Assembly (NCBI GenBank): GCA_044507775.1 | Contig: JBIQIY010000002.1 | Coordinates: 1-64,000 of the forward strand | From: Chryseosolibacter sp044507775 | Lineage (GTDB): Bacteria > Bacteroidota > Bacteroidia > Cytophagales > Cyclobacteriaceae | Direction: 5' to 3' | DNA length: 64,000 nt | Made by a program: the position numbers and the translations under genes | Shown: in pieces, positions 53,795 to 61,755 of the stretch | Layout: every line of letters starts with the position of its first letter | How positions within the stretch are numbered: position 1 is the stretch's first letter | Notes under the pieces: generated by a model | Database searches by the model: none | What the model was told of the DNA's origin: nothing | Seen by the model: the letters and a program-made list of their open reading frames with translations, nothing else

Positions 53795-54273
53795 TAGGCC
53801 CGCGAAATGAGTGCCACCGCATACGCGTTTACCCCTTCTTCGCGGCCAACGAACCCGAGTTTCTCGGAAGTTGTCGCCTTGATCGATAGATCATCCTCCG
53901 GGATTTGCATCAATGATGCCATTACCGCGCGCATTTCATCAACATGCGGGTTTACTTTTGGCTTCTCCAGGCAAATCGTGCAATCTACGTTTTCGATCCG
54001 CCATCCCTTTGCGTGCAGCATCTTCGTGACTTCCGCGAGGAAATATTTACTGTCCTGGCCTTTCCACCGGTCATCGTCGTTAGCAAAGTGAAATCCGATA
54101 TCGCGGAGGTTAGCGGCTCCGAGCAGCGCATCGCAAATCGCGTGTATCAGGACATCGGCGTCGGAATGTCCGGTTGCACCTTTTGCAGCCGGGAGCTTTA
54201 TCCCGCCCAGGAAAAAGTCCCTTCCTTCTTCCAGCATGTGAACATCATATCCAAGACCGACGCGAATTTTCAT
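53794..54273 (-). CDS. ispF: 2-C-methyl-D-erythritol 2,4-cyclodiphosphate synthase
   Basis: IspF makes the cyclic diphosphate in the MEP isoprenoid pathway. The 159 residues start MKIRVGLGYDVHMLEEG (metal ligands D and H) and include GHSDADVLIHAICDALLGAA and the C-terminal TTSEKLGFVGREEG. The ATG at 54273 matches family starts; an ATG eight codons earlier is less likely. It is coupled to mnmD. Confidence 0.96.
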   Translation of the reverse strand: MKIRVGLGYDVHMLEEGRDFFLGGIKLPAAKGATGHSDADVLIHAICDALLGAANLRDIGFHFANDDDRWKGQDSKYFLAEVTKMLHAKGWRIENVDCTICLEKPKVNPHVDEMRAVMASLMQIPEDDLSIKATTSEKLGFVGREEGVNAYAVALISRA

Positions 54274-54344
54274 CCGTTTATTTTTTGGTTGTGTCACCTG
54301 GCTGCAGATAACGAATTGTCAAGCCGCTCTTCGCCGGGTCTAAA

Positions 54345-55580
54345 CTATTTTGCGTTGTAGTACAGCACGCTGGCATTCTCTTCTCGCAACACGGTCCGGG
54401 CGGCGCGCTGAATATCGGACGTGGTTACCGACTCGATCAACCGCGCTTCTTCGTTCACATAATCAGCATTGCCCGACAACTTTGCAAATGCCAGGTTCAT
54501 GGCGCGGTTCATCACCTCCACTTCGCCAAACTCCAAAGTCGAATAGGCCTGGTTCTTTACCTTCTCGAGTTCCGCTTCATCCGCACCTTTTGCGGATAGA
54601 TCGTCCAGGAGTTCGTTCAGTTCCTGCTCCGCATCCTTCAATGCGATTCCATCCTTCACGCGTCCATTGATCACAAGCAAACCGGGATCGATACTTCCCA
54701 TAGTAAACGCAGAGATTGAGGTAAAGATCTCTTTCTCTTTCACCAGCTTCTGATAAAGCCTGCTGGATTGCCCTCGCGCGAGCACATCGCCCATCAGATC
54801 GACGGCATAAAAGTCCTTGTCAAACCGCCCGGGCATGTGATACGCCTTATACAACGCGCTGGCGGGAACGGGCGCTTCCACCTCCAGAGTCCGCTTCATC
54901 GTCTGAGTTTTTTCAGAAGGAAGCTTCCTTTCGGGAACTTTCGGAGAACTGATTGGTCCAAACCATTTTTCAGAAAGCTGTCGCACTTGATCGAATGTGA
55001 CGTTCCCTGCAACCACCAGGATAGCATTGGCGGGAACGTAAAACCGGAAGAAAAAGTCCCGGACATCGTCCATGGTCGCTTCTTCGATGTGTCGGATCTC
55101 CTTTCCGATGGTGGCCCATTGATACGGATGTGACAGATAGGCAAGAGGCCGTAGCTTCAGCCATACGTCTCCATAGGGTTGGTTGAGATATCGTTGTTTA
55201 AACTCCTCCACTACAACTTTTCGCTGTACTTCCAGTACGTTTGGATCAAAAGACAAACTCAGCATCCGGTCAGACTCGAGCCAGAATCCGGTTTCGATGT
55301 TCGGCGCAGGAACGGTGAGGTAATAGTTTGTTATATCCGTATTGGTAAATGCGTTGTTCTCACCGCCGACTTTCTGCAACGGCTCGTCGTAGCTCGCGAT
55401 GTGTTTAGATCCGCCGAACATCAGGTGCTCAAACAAATGAGCAAACCCGGTCTTTTCCGGTTGTTCATCGCGCGATCCGACATTGTAGAGGATGTTCAGA
55501 ACGGCGATCTGTACCGTCGGGTCTTCGTGGACGATCACCCGCAATCCGTTGTCCAGAGAAAATTCCTTAAACTCAATCAT
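54345..55580 (-). CDS. M16 family zinc peptidase (insulinase-like)
   Basis: A 411-residue protein of the pitrilysin/insulysin family without signal peptide. The inverted zinc motif HLFEH (H48, E51, H52) and the third ligand region (VVVEEFKQRYLN, about 120-132) are present, so this is the active half; the C-terminal domain (about 200-410) is the partner fold. The inactive partner subunit, often encoded next to it, is not seen. A perfect -7 box ends 5 bp before the ATG (leaderless mRNA likely). Confidence 0.9.
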   Translation of the reverse strand: MIEFKEFSLDNGLRVIVHEDPTVQIAVLNILYNVGSRDEQPEKTGFAHLFEHLMFGGSKHIASYDEPLQKVGGENNAFTNTDITNYYLTVPAPNIETGFWLESDRMLSLSFDPNVLEVQRKVVVEEFKQRYLNQPYGDVWLKLRPLAYLSHPYQWATIGKEIRHIEEATMDDVRDFFFRFYVPANAILVVAGNVTFDQVRQLSEKWFGPISSPKVPERKLPSEKTQTMKRTLEVEAPVPASALYKAYHMPGRFDKDFYAVDLMGDVLARGQSSRLYQKLVKEKEIFTSISAFTMGSIDPGLLVINGRVKDGIALKDAEQELNELLDDLSAKGADEAELEKVKNQAYSTLEFGEVEVMNRAMNLAFAKLSGNADYVNEEARLIESVTTSDIQRAARTVLREENASVLYYNAK

Positions 55581-55585
55581 AGGGT

Positions 55586-55593
55586 CAAAATTA
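55586..55593 (-). promoter_or_regulatory. -7 box of the M16 peptidase gene (leaderless start)
   Basis: TAATTTTG on the minus strand is a perfect match and ends 5 bp before the ATG at 55580. No TTG at the usual distance is obvious. Confidence 0.45.
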
Positions 55594-55728
55594 AGAGAGT
55601 TTTTGTCATTTATTTTTTTCAGGCAAACAAATCAGGCATCGGGGCAAACAATTACCTTTCGGATGCAACCAGGCAACAAAATAAAATATAAGCGCAGATG
55701 TGATCGCCGGACAATCGGCTCCTGACTG

Positions 55729-57711
55729 ATGATGCTCTTCAACCGAAAACAATACGACGATACTACGCTGGAGGAACTATACGTCGCTTTGCTGCGACCC
55801 AGGATGATCGAAGAAAAAATGCTCATTTTACTTCGGCAGAACAAGATCAGCAAATGGTTCAGCGGCATTGGCCAGGAGGCCATCTCTGTGGGTCTCACGC
55901 TTGCGCTACACGATGACGAATATATCCTGCCCATGCACCGCAACCTGGGAGTTTTCACGTCCCGGGGTTTGCCCCTCCATCGGTTGTTTTCGCAATGGCA
56001 GGGAACTTCCCTGGGGTATACCAAGGGCCGCGACCGTTCCTTTCACTTTGGAACCAATGAACACCACATTGTGGGAATGATTTCGCACCTGGGTCCGCAG
56101 AACGGAGTGGCGGATGGTATTGCCCTCGCCTGCAGTCTAAAGGGTGAAAAAAAAGTAACGGCGGTTTTCAACGGCGATGGCGGAACCAGCGAAGGTGATT
56201 TTCACGAAGCTATGAACGTTGCCGCGGTCTGGGACCTCCCCGTGCTCTTCATAATTGAAAACAACGGGTACGGTCTTTCAACTCCTGCAAATGAACAGTT
56301 CCGCTGCGAAAGTTTTGCCGACAAAGGGATTGGCTACGGCATGGAGGCCGTTAGCATCGATGGCAATAACATACTTGAAGTCTACGATACCATCCGGCTG
56401 CTTGCGGAAAACATGCGCGACAATCCACGGCCCGTTTTGATCGAATGCCGCACCTTCCGGATGCGCGGGCATGAAGAAGCATCGGGCACGCGCTACGTCC
56501 CGAAGGATCTTATGGAGACGTGGGCACAGAAAGACCCGCTGGAAAATTACGAGCGCTACCTGCTAAGCGAAGGGATTATCGATCAGTCGCTCATCGATAA
56601 AGCGAGACAGGACATCAGGAATGAGATCGAACAGGCCCTTGAGATCGCATTCCGGGAAACCCATCCCGTCCCTGACACGGAAGTTGAGCTCAATGACCTG
56701 TATACTCCGTTTTCACAGGCAGTCATACAACCTTTGTCAGACAAGAAATCAAAGAAAAGGTTCATCGATGCTATCAGCGACGCTCTCCGGCAAAGCATGG
56801 AAAGATTCGATGAGCTGATTCTGATGGGACAGGACATTGCCGAATACGGCGGTGTATTCAAAATTACGGAAGGGTTTGTGGAGCAGTTTGGAAAAGGTCG
56901 CGTGCGCAATACACCTTTGTGCGAGTCGGCAATCATCGGCGCAGGATTGGGATTATCCATCAAGGAGATGAAGTCAATGGTGGAAATGCAGTTTGCCGAT
57001 TTTGTCACAGAGGGCTTCAACCAGATTGTCAACAATCTCGCGAAAACACATTGGCGCTGGGGCCAGCGTGTGGATGTCGTCGTGCGAATGCCCACCGGCG
57101 CCGGTACCGCGGCAGGGCCCTTTCATTCACAAAGCAACGAGGCATGGTTCTTTCACACGCCCGGATTAAAGATCGTGTATCCATCGAATCCCTACGATGC
57201 CAAGGGCCTTCTTTGTGCCGCGTTGGAAGACCCTAACCCTTATCTTTATTTCGAGCACAAGTTTCTATACCGGTCACTCTCCGAAGAGATACCTGATGAT
57301 TATTATACGATTGAGGTGGGAAAAGCAAGCCTCGTTCGCGAAGGATCTGATCTTTCGGTTATCACGTACGGCATGGGGGTGCATTGGGCGCTGGAAGTGC
57401 TTGACGAAATGGGTGGGGTCGCTGCTGACATTCTCGACCTGCGCACACTGCTTCCCTGGGACCGGCAAGCCGTGGCCCGGACAGTAGCAAAGACCAATCG
57501 CGTGATTGTCCTCCACGAAGACACGCTAACGGGGGGAATAGGCGCCGAGATCGCGGCGTGGATCAGCGAGCACCACTTTGAGCAACTCGACGCACCGATA
57601 AAACGGGTTGCGAGCCTGGATACACCCATTCCGTTTGCCCCGACCCTTGAGCAGAACTTCCTTCCAAAAGACCGCCTCCGTCACGCCGTCCACGAATTGC
57701 TAACCTACTAA
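55729..57711 (+). CDS. 2-oxo acid dehydrogenase E1, fused alpha and beta subunits
   Basis: A 660-residue thiamine-diphosphate enzyme. The alpha part (about 1-320) has GQEAISVGL, MHRNLG and the ThDP motif GDGGTSEGDFHEAMN...ENN. The beta part (about 340-655) has ALRQSMERF, GQDIAEYGGVF, GRVRNTPLCESAIIG and a C-terminal transketolase domain. The fusion is common in Bacteroidota and is usually assigned to branched-chain 2-oxo acids; pyruvate is the alternative. E2 and E3 are not nearby. The second methionine is also a possible start. Confidence 0.93.
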   Translation: MMLFNRKQYDDTTLEELYVALLRPRMIEEKMLILLRQNKISKWFSGIGQEAISVGLTLALHDDEYILPMHRNLGVFTSRGLPLHRLFSQWQGTSLGYTKGRDRSFHFGTNEHHIVGMISHLGPQNGVADGIALACSLKGEKKVTAVFNGDGGTSEGDFHEAMNVAAVWDLPVLFIIENNGYGLSTPANEQFRCESFADKGIGYGMEAVSIDGNNILEVYDTIRLLAENMRDNPRPVLIECRTFRMRGHEEASGTRYVPKDLMETWAQKDPLENYERYLLSEGIIDQSLIDKARQDIRNEIEQALEIAFRETHPVPDTEVELNDLYTPFSQAVIQPLSDKKSKKRFIDAISDALRQSMERFDELILMGQDIAEYGGVFKITEGFVEQFGKGRVRNTPLCESAIIGAGLGLSIKEMKSMVEMQFADFVTEGFNQIVNNLAKTHWRWGQRVDVVVRMPTGAGTAAGPFHSQSNEAWFFHTPGLKIVYPSNPYDAKGLLCAALEDPNPYLYFEHKFLYRSLSEEIPDDYYTIEVGKASLVREGSDLSVITYGMGVHWALEVLDEMGGVAADILDLRTLLPWDRQAVARTVAKTNRVIVLHEDTLTGGIGAEIAAWISEHHFEQLDAPIKRVASLDTPIPFAPTLEQNFLPKDRLRHAVHELLTY

Positions 57712-57783
57712 CGTCCTGTGCGCCGAAGGAAGCATCCCGAGAAAGTTACAATCATCAACTCAAAACGGACATCGTATTCCGAT

Positions 57784-57825
57784 TCACGTCTCACGTCTCA
57801 CGTCTGACGACTCACCACTCACAAT
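57784..57825. repeat. Degenerate 7-bp-period repeat array (6 units)
   Basis: Six heptamers: TCACGTC three times, then TGACGAC, TCACCAC, TCACAAT. Read on the other strand they are GACGTGA-like, matching the GTTGTGA phase of the array at 12741-12803. Confidence 0.75.
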
Positions 57826-57861
57826 TCCCCAAAATTGCTTATCTTAGCCTGTTTCTTTACA

Positions 57862-57869
57862 TATTTTTG
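57862..57869 (+). promoter_or_regulatory. -7 box of the repeat-protein gene
   Basis: TATTTTTG, perfect, 26 bp before the start at 57896. The TTG in front is 24 bp away, slightly long. Confidence 0.45.
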
Positions 57870-57895
57870 AGGGCATTCCGGCGTTATTCAGCCAC

Positions 57896-60499
57896 ATGAC
57901 ACAGAAAGCGTTGAAGTATGTTTGTCTTGGCATCCTCGTGCTTATGCTCGGCATACCTGCTTTGGCGCAAAACACCAAGGGCGACAAGCCAGTGCCCGCC
58001 AGTCGGGAGACGCGTTTCAAGACACCCAAGAAATCGAAACAGAAAAGGCAGCCGTCCCGGAAAGCGCGGCGTGGCAATAACCGTCAGAACCAGCGCGTAT
58101 CCCTTCCGCCGGGCCGTGCGCGGGAAGGCGAACGCGCGGGCAAGCCGATCGCTCCACAATTCGGAAAGACAAAAGCAGGACAGTCGGAAAGGGCCTGGAA
58201 GGGGGACCTCACCGGTCGTAGGATCCAGCCTCGTGGTCCGTCAAGCCGGGCGAAAAATGTCTATCCTCAACCCGATAACATAAACTACTCTTCCCGCAGC
58301 CGGAAACAAATGCGCCAGCTGAATGACAACCCGAACATCAGGCGCGTCAGACGAATGCAGAATGAGGAGCCGCGAAGGCCGCGGGTCGGCAAGCCGATCC
58401 GGCCCACGTACCACAACACCCGACCGCAACGAAGTGAACGCGCCTGGAAAGGTGATATCACAGGAAGACCGATCCGGGCCGGTTCTTCCGACAAATTGAG
58501 GCCTCCTGCAGGCGCGCCGCCCTCGCGCATTCTGGGAAGCGGGGGTCGCCCAAAGCCCCGGCGATATGGTGCTGTATCTCCGCGCGTCTCTGGCGGGGGC
58601 GGCAACCTGTACTTCAAGAAAAGATTTTACGTAAACAATCAGACGCGCAGGCGCCCCCGCACTGAAGGTCGCAGCCGCGCAGCGCTGAATATGTATCAGA
58701 GATATTCCGGGCAGCGGCCAACCGAGGGAAGAGCCATTCGCGGCATCGCTCCACGGACGGCTTCAGCGGCTTATATGGCGCGCCGGAGCACAAACACCTG
58801 GGCACATTTCCCACGCCCTGGCCGCAAAGGAGAGCGCGCCTACACGCGAGACATTGCCGGCAAGAAATTGCGCACCAAGAATTATGAGACCCCCCGCGGA
58901 GTCATCACCAACCCCACACTCAAATACCAACGTCGCGTTCCGACTGGCGAACGGGCTTACAAAGGCCGGGCCGCAGGAAGCTACGCAACGCGAACAAGAT
59001 CCGGTCGCGCGTGGAAAGGAGACATCGCGCACAGAGCTATCCGGGGTGGATTTCGGTCCAAGAAAGGAGAACCAAATCCGGGTGCTCCACTGTTCGGCAG
59101 AGGACCTGGGAAGGGCGCCCTCCGCATGGGCCGATACCAGGGCAACATCAAAGGAGGTCGCCGCGGATTCGGAGATCAGGGTGAAGAATACTCCGGAAAC
59201 ATACGTTCCGCAAGAGCCATGAAAGGGGGAGGCTCGGTGACCGGAGGATGGAATAATAAAGGCCAGCCATTGCGCGGACGAACTCCCGGAAAGGGATCTG
59301 AGCGAATTGGCTACTCGGGAAATATTCGCGGAGGCAGACGAGCGTTCAACGAACAAGGTGAGGGATATTCCGGGAACATTCGCAGGGGCAAACGCGGGTT
59401 CAACGATCAGGGTGAAGAGTATACGGGAAACATCAGAGGCGGAAGGCGCTACTTTGATGAACAGGGTGAGGGATACAGCGGAAACCTGAAACTCCGGCGC
59501 TCGGCAAAGGGAGGTGGTTCAAGGAGCGGGGGACACTGGAACAACCACAACACACCGATTCTGGTGAGAACGCCGAAGGGCAAAGGCGGGGGAATAGCCG
59601 GATATCAAGGGAACCTCAAGGGTGGAAGAAAAGCTTTCGATGACCAGGGTGAGGGTTATACTGGCAACATCAAAGCCCGAAGACCGGATAAAGGCGGAGG
59701 CAGCGTCAGTGGAAAAGTTTGGAACAATCGCGAACAACCCATTGAAGGAAGGCACTACGCAGGACAAACGAAATTAAGTCGGTATTCGGGAAATCTGAAA
59801 GCCCGGCGTCCCGAGAAAGGTGGCGGGAGCGTCAGCGGGAAACTTTGGAACAACAACGAGCAGGCAATTGAAGGGAAGTCTTACGCCAGCCAGACAAAGA
59901 TCAGTCGCTATTCGGGAAATCTGAAGGCAAGGCGCCCTGAGAAAGGCGGCGGAAGTGTCAGCGGAAAACTTTGGAACAACAACGAGCAAGCCATTGAAGG
60001 AAAGTCTTATGCCGGCCAGACAAAAATCAGTCGCTATTCGGGAGACGTAAAGGTTTCCCGCAGCGCTTTCAAGCATAATCCCAAGGCCGCAGATGAGGCT
60101 TTACCGACCCAGAAGGCGAGCGCAGCCACGATGGACGCCGGCAAACATACGGCAGGTGTGCGTCGCAACTGGAATTACATTCGAAATCCCAGCAGCGCTG
60201 ACGATGCCCAGCGGACGCGTGAACCCGGAAGGGCTTTCGGAAAATCCACAGATTTTCAGGGAAATATTCGCCTGAAGAAATTCGATCTTTTCGGAAAAAG
60301 CGACCTCCATCCCGACGCCCAGTTTGTGAAGCTCAACAAGAACAATGTGCCCGAAGAAAGAGATGTGCTGACGAACTTTAAGCTCTGGTGGGGGCGTTTG
60401 TTTAGAAAGGCTGAAACACAGCCTGATCATTTAAAAGAAAACGACAAGGACCGAAGACCGCGTTATGACAAAGGTGAAGCCGGTTTATGGTATGAATAG
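57896..60499 (+). CDS. Large secreted hyperbasic repeat protein, unknown function
   Basis: An 867-residue protein I do not recognise. A signal peptide (1-24, PALAQN) is clear. The rest is very rich in Gly, Arg, Lys, Asn and Ser, with few hydrophobic residues and essentially no Cys. Three repeat types recur: (S/G)ERAWKGD(I/L)TG (five copies, about 90-380), Y(S/T/Q)GN(I/L)(K/R) (about twelve, 410-800) and KGGGSxSGxxWNN (five). A short aromatic C-terminus (LTNFKLWWGRLFRKAE) follows. No T9SS sorting domain or lipobox is seen. It may be a periplasmic or surface matrix protein that binds polyanions. The ytxJ gene follows after 5 bp. Confidence 0.85.
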   Translation: MTQKALKYVCLGILVLMLGIPALAQNTKGDKPVPASRETRFKTPKKSKQKRQPSRKARRGNNRQNQRVSLPPGRAREGERAGKPIAPQFGKTKAGQSERAWKGDLTGRRIQPRGPSSRAKNVYPQPDNINYSSRSRKQMRQLNDNPNIRRVRRMQNEEPRRPRVGKPIRPTYHNTRPQRSERAWKGDITGRPIRAGSSDKLRPPAGAPPSRILGSGGRPKPRRYGAVSPRVSGGGGNLYFKKRFYVNNQTRRRPRTEGRSRAALNMYQRYSGQRPTEGRAIRGIAPRTASAAYMARRSTNTWAHFPRPGRKGERAYTRDIAGKKLRTKNYETPRGVITNPTLKYQRRVPTGERAYKGRAAGSYATRTRSGRAWKGDIAHRAIRGGFRSKKGEPNPGAPLFGRGPGKGALRMGRYQGNIKGGRRGFGDQGEEYSGNIRSARAMKGGGSVTGGWNNKGQPLRGRTPGKGSERIGYSGNIRGGRRAFNEQGEGYSGNIRRGKRGFNDQGEEYTGNIRGGRRYFDEQGEGYSGNLKLRRSAKGGGSRSGGHWNNHNTPILVRTPKGKGGGIAGYQGNLKGGRKAFDDQGEGYTGNIKARRPDKGGGSVSGKVWNNREQPIEGRHYAGQTKLSRYSGNLKARRPEKGGGSVSGKLWNNNEQAIEGKSYASQTKISRYSGNLKARRPEKGGGSVSGKLWNNNEQAIEGKSYAGQTKISRYSGDVKVSRSAFKHNPKAADEALPTQKASAATMDAGKHTAGVRRNWNYIRNPSSADDAQRTREPGRAFGKSTDFQGNIRLKKFDLFGKSDLHPDAQFVKLNKNNVPEERDVLTNFKLWWGRLFRKAETQPDHLKENDKDRRPRYDKGEAGLWYE
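59654..60031 (+). repeat. Three tandem 126-bp coding repeats
   Basis: Units start at 59654, 59780 and 59906, each exactly 126 bp (42 codons); a partial fourth starts at 60032. Units two and three differ at 16 of 126 bases and 15 of these are synonymous (the change is Ser to Gly). Unit one is more divergent. Confidence 0.85.
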
Positions 60500-60504
60500 C
60501 GAGA

Positions 60505-60861
60505 ATGAAGTGGAAATCTTTAAACGATTCGGGGCAACTGGAGGAGATAGTTGCTGAATCAAAAACTAAACCGGTGTTAATTTACAAGCACAGCACACGC
60601 TGCAACATAAGCCGTGCAGCCTTAGACCGGCTCGAGAGGAAGTGGGATTCATCGGCAGTCGGAGACGTTCAGCCCTACCTGCTGGACCTTCTCGCCTACC
60701 GGGCGATATCCGGCCAGGTAGCAGAGGTATTCGAGGTTGAGCACGAGTCTCCTCAAATCCTTCTAATTTCCGAAGGGAAGGCCGTTCTCGACCTCTCCCA
60801 TTTTGACATTGACTTTGAACGAATAAAAACGGCGTGCAGTCCCCCGCCCGGCGGATCCTGA
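60505..60861 (+). CDS. ytxJ: Bacillithiol system redox-active protein YtxJ
   Basis: A 118-residue thioredoxin-like protein of the YtxJ family, thought to act as a monothiol bacilliredoxin that removes bacillithiol from proteins. The motif VLIYKHSTRCNIS carries the single active-site cysteine C33; SPQILLISEGKAVLDLSH (cis-Pro region) follows. It has no signal peptide. It lies 5 bp after the repeat-protein gene and is probably on the same mRNA; bshC is at 43368. Confidence 0.9.
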   Translation: MKWKSLNDSGQLEEIVAESKTKPVLIYKHSTRCNISRAALDRLERKWDSSAVGDVQPYLLDLLAYRAISGQVAEVFEVEHESPQILLISEGKAVLDLSHFDIDFERIKTACSPPPGGS

Positions 60862-60907
60862 TATTTTTGTTTCCGCAAAGGCGCATCCTGCAGTCACTTT
60901 ACGGCGT

Positions 60908-60935
60908 TTTCCCGCCATATAGTTTTGGCGGGAAA
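60908..60935 (+). promoter_or_regulatory. Palindromic operator overlapping a -7 box
   Basis: TTTCCCGCC (60908-60916) and GGCGGGAAA (60927-60935) form a perfect 9-bp inverted repeat with a 10-bp spacer. The spacer and right arm contain TAGTTTTG (60920-60927), a perfect -7 box for the gene at 61013. A regulator bound here would block the promoter. No T run follows, so it is unlikely to be a terminator. Confidence 0.5.
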
Positions 60936-61012
60936 GTTGGGGTTGGTACGAGTTTAGAGTATATTTTGGAAAATTCTTCTCACCAATATTTATCAGAATT
61001 TCTGACACAGCC

Positions 61013-61738
61013 ATGATGCGCAAGGGGTTTTTCGCCGTTATGACCGGATTTGCAATAGCTTTTTCCGCGACTGCACAAACCCAGGACAGCTACGATTATC
61101 AGTCTGAGTTTACCTGGGGTATCAACAAGAACACTTACGGCGGACTTATTGGCGGCTTTGTTTTCAAGAAAGCGAGAAAACTGAATGAGCGGATCCTCGA
61201 GACCTATGGCCTGGAGATCATGAATGTAAAGCATCCGCTGGAGTATCGTCACAACTCTCAAAGCACGGGCAATCTCTTTATCTATGGCAAGAGCAACTAC
61301 CTCTACGCGCTGCGGTTGCAGTACGGGCGTGACCTGATACTTTTCAAGAAGGCCCCTCAGCAGGGTGTTGAGATCAAGGCAGTGTTTGCCATCGGCCCCT
61401 CCATCGGGGTAGTGGCACCCTATTACGTGGAGACAGGCGCTGACGCCGGAGGCATGGTCACAATTCGCAAGCCTTACAATCCTTCCATCAGGCCGGAAGA
61501 AATCTATGGCCCCGGGCGATTGTTCGAAGGCTTGGGCGAATCGAAGATCGTGCCGGGAGCAAATGCCAAAGCAGCTCTCAATTTTGAGTTAGGAACAATC
61601 AAGAGTCAGGTAACGGGCTTCGAGGCCGGTTTCCTGTTCGACGCCTACACACAGAAAATAGTAATGGTGCCTACGGCAAAGAACTATGCCGTCTATCCCG
61701 TGCTATTCTTCACGCTCTTCTACGGCGGTCGGAAATAA
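61013..61738 (+). CDS. Outer-membrane beta-barrel-like protein, unrecognised
   Basis: A 241-residue exported protein (signal peptide about 1-21, FSATAQ) with alternating strands and many aromatic residues (YGGLIGGFVFKKARKL, LYALRLQYGRDLILF, VFAIGPSIGVVAPYYVE, VTGFEAGFLFDAYTQKIV, YPVLFFTLFYGGRK). This pattern fits a small barrel of about 8-10 strands found in Bacteroidota. I recognise no family. It has its own promoter with a palindromic element. Confidence 0.75.
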   Translation: MMRKGFFAVMTGFAIAFSATAQTQDSYDYQSEFTWGINKNTYGGLIGGFVFKKARKLNERILETYGLEIMNVKHPLEYRHNSQSTGNLFIYGKSNYLYALRLQYGRDLILFKKAPQQGVEIKAVFAIGPSIGVVAPYYVETGADAGGMVTIRKPYNPSIRPEEIYGPGRLFEGLGESKIVPGANAKAALNFELGTIKSQVTGFEAGFLFDAYTQKIVMVPTAKNYAVYPVLFFTLFYGGRK

Positions 61739-61755
61739 CGCCACGCCTTCGCACC

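Noticed and set aside
57784..57825. Heptamer and octamer arrays as CRISPR
   Set aside because: Units are 7-8 bp, contiguous and degenerate, without spacers or cas genes.
60842..60869. CCGCC-C-GGCGG followed by ATTTTTG as a terminator of ytxJ
   Set aside because: The loop is a single base and the T run is separated by nine bases; the same T run is also a -7-like box. Evidence is too weak for either.
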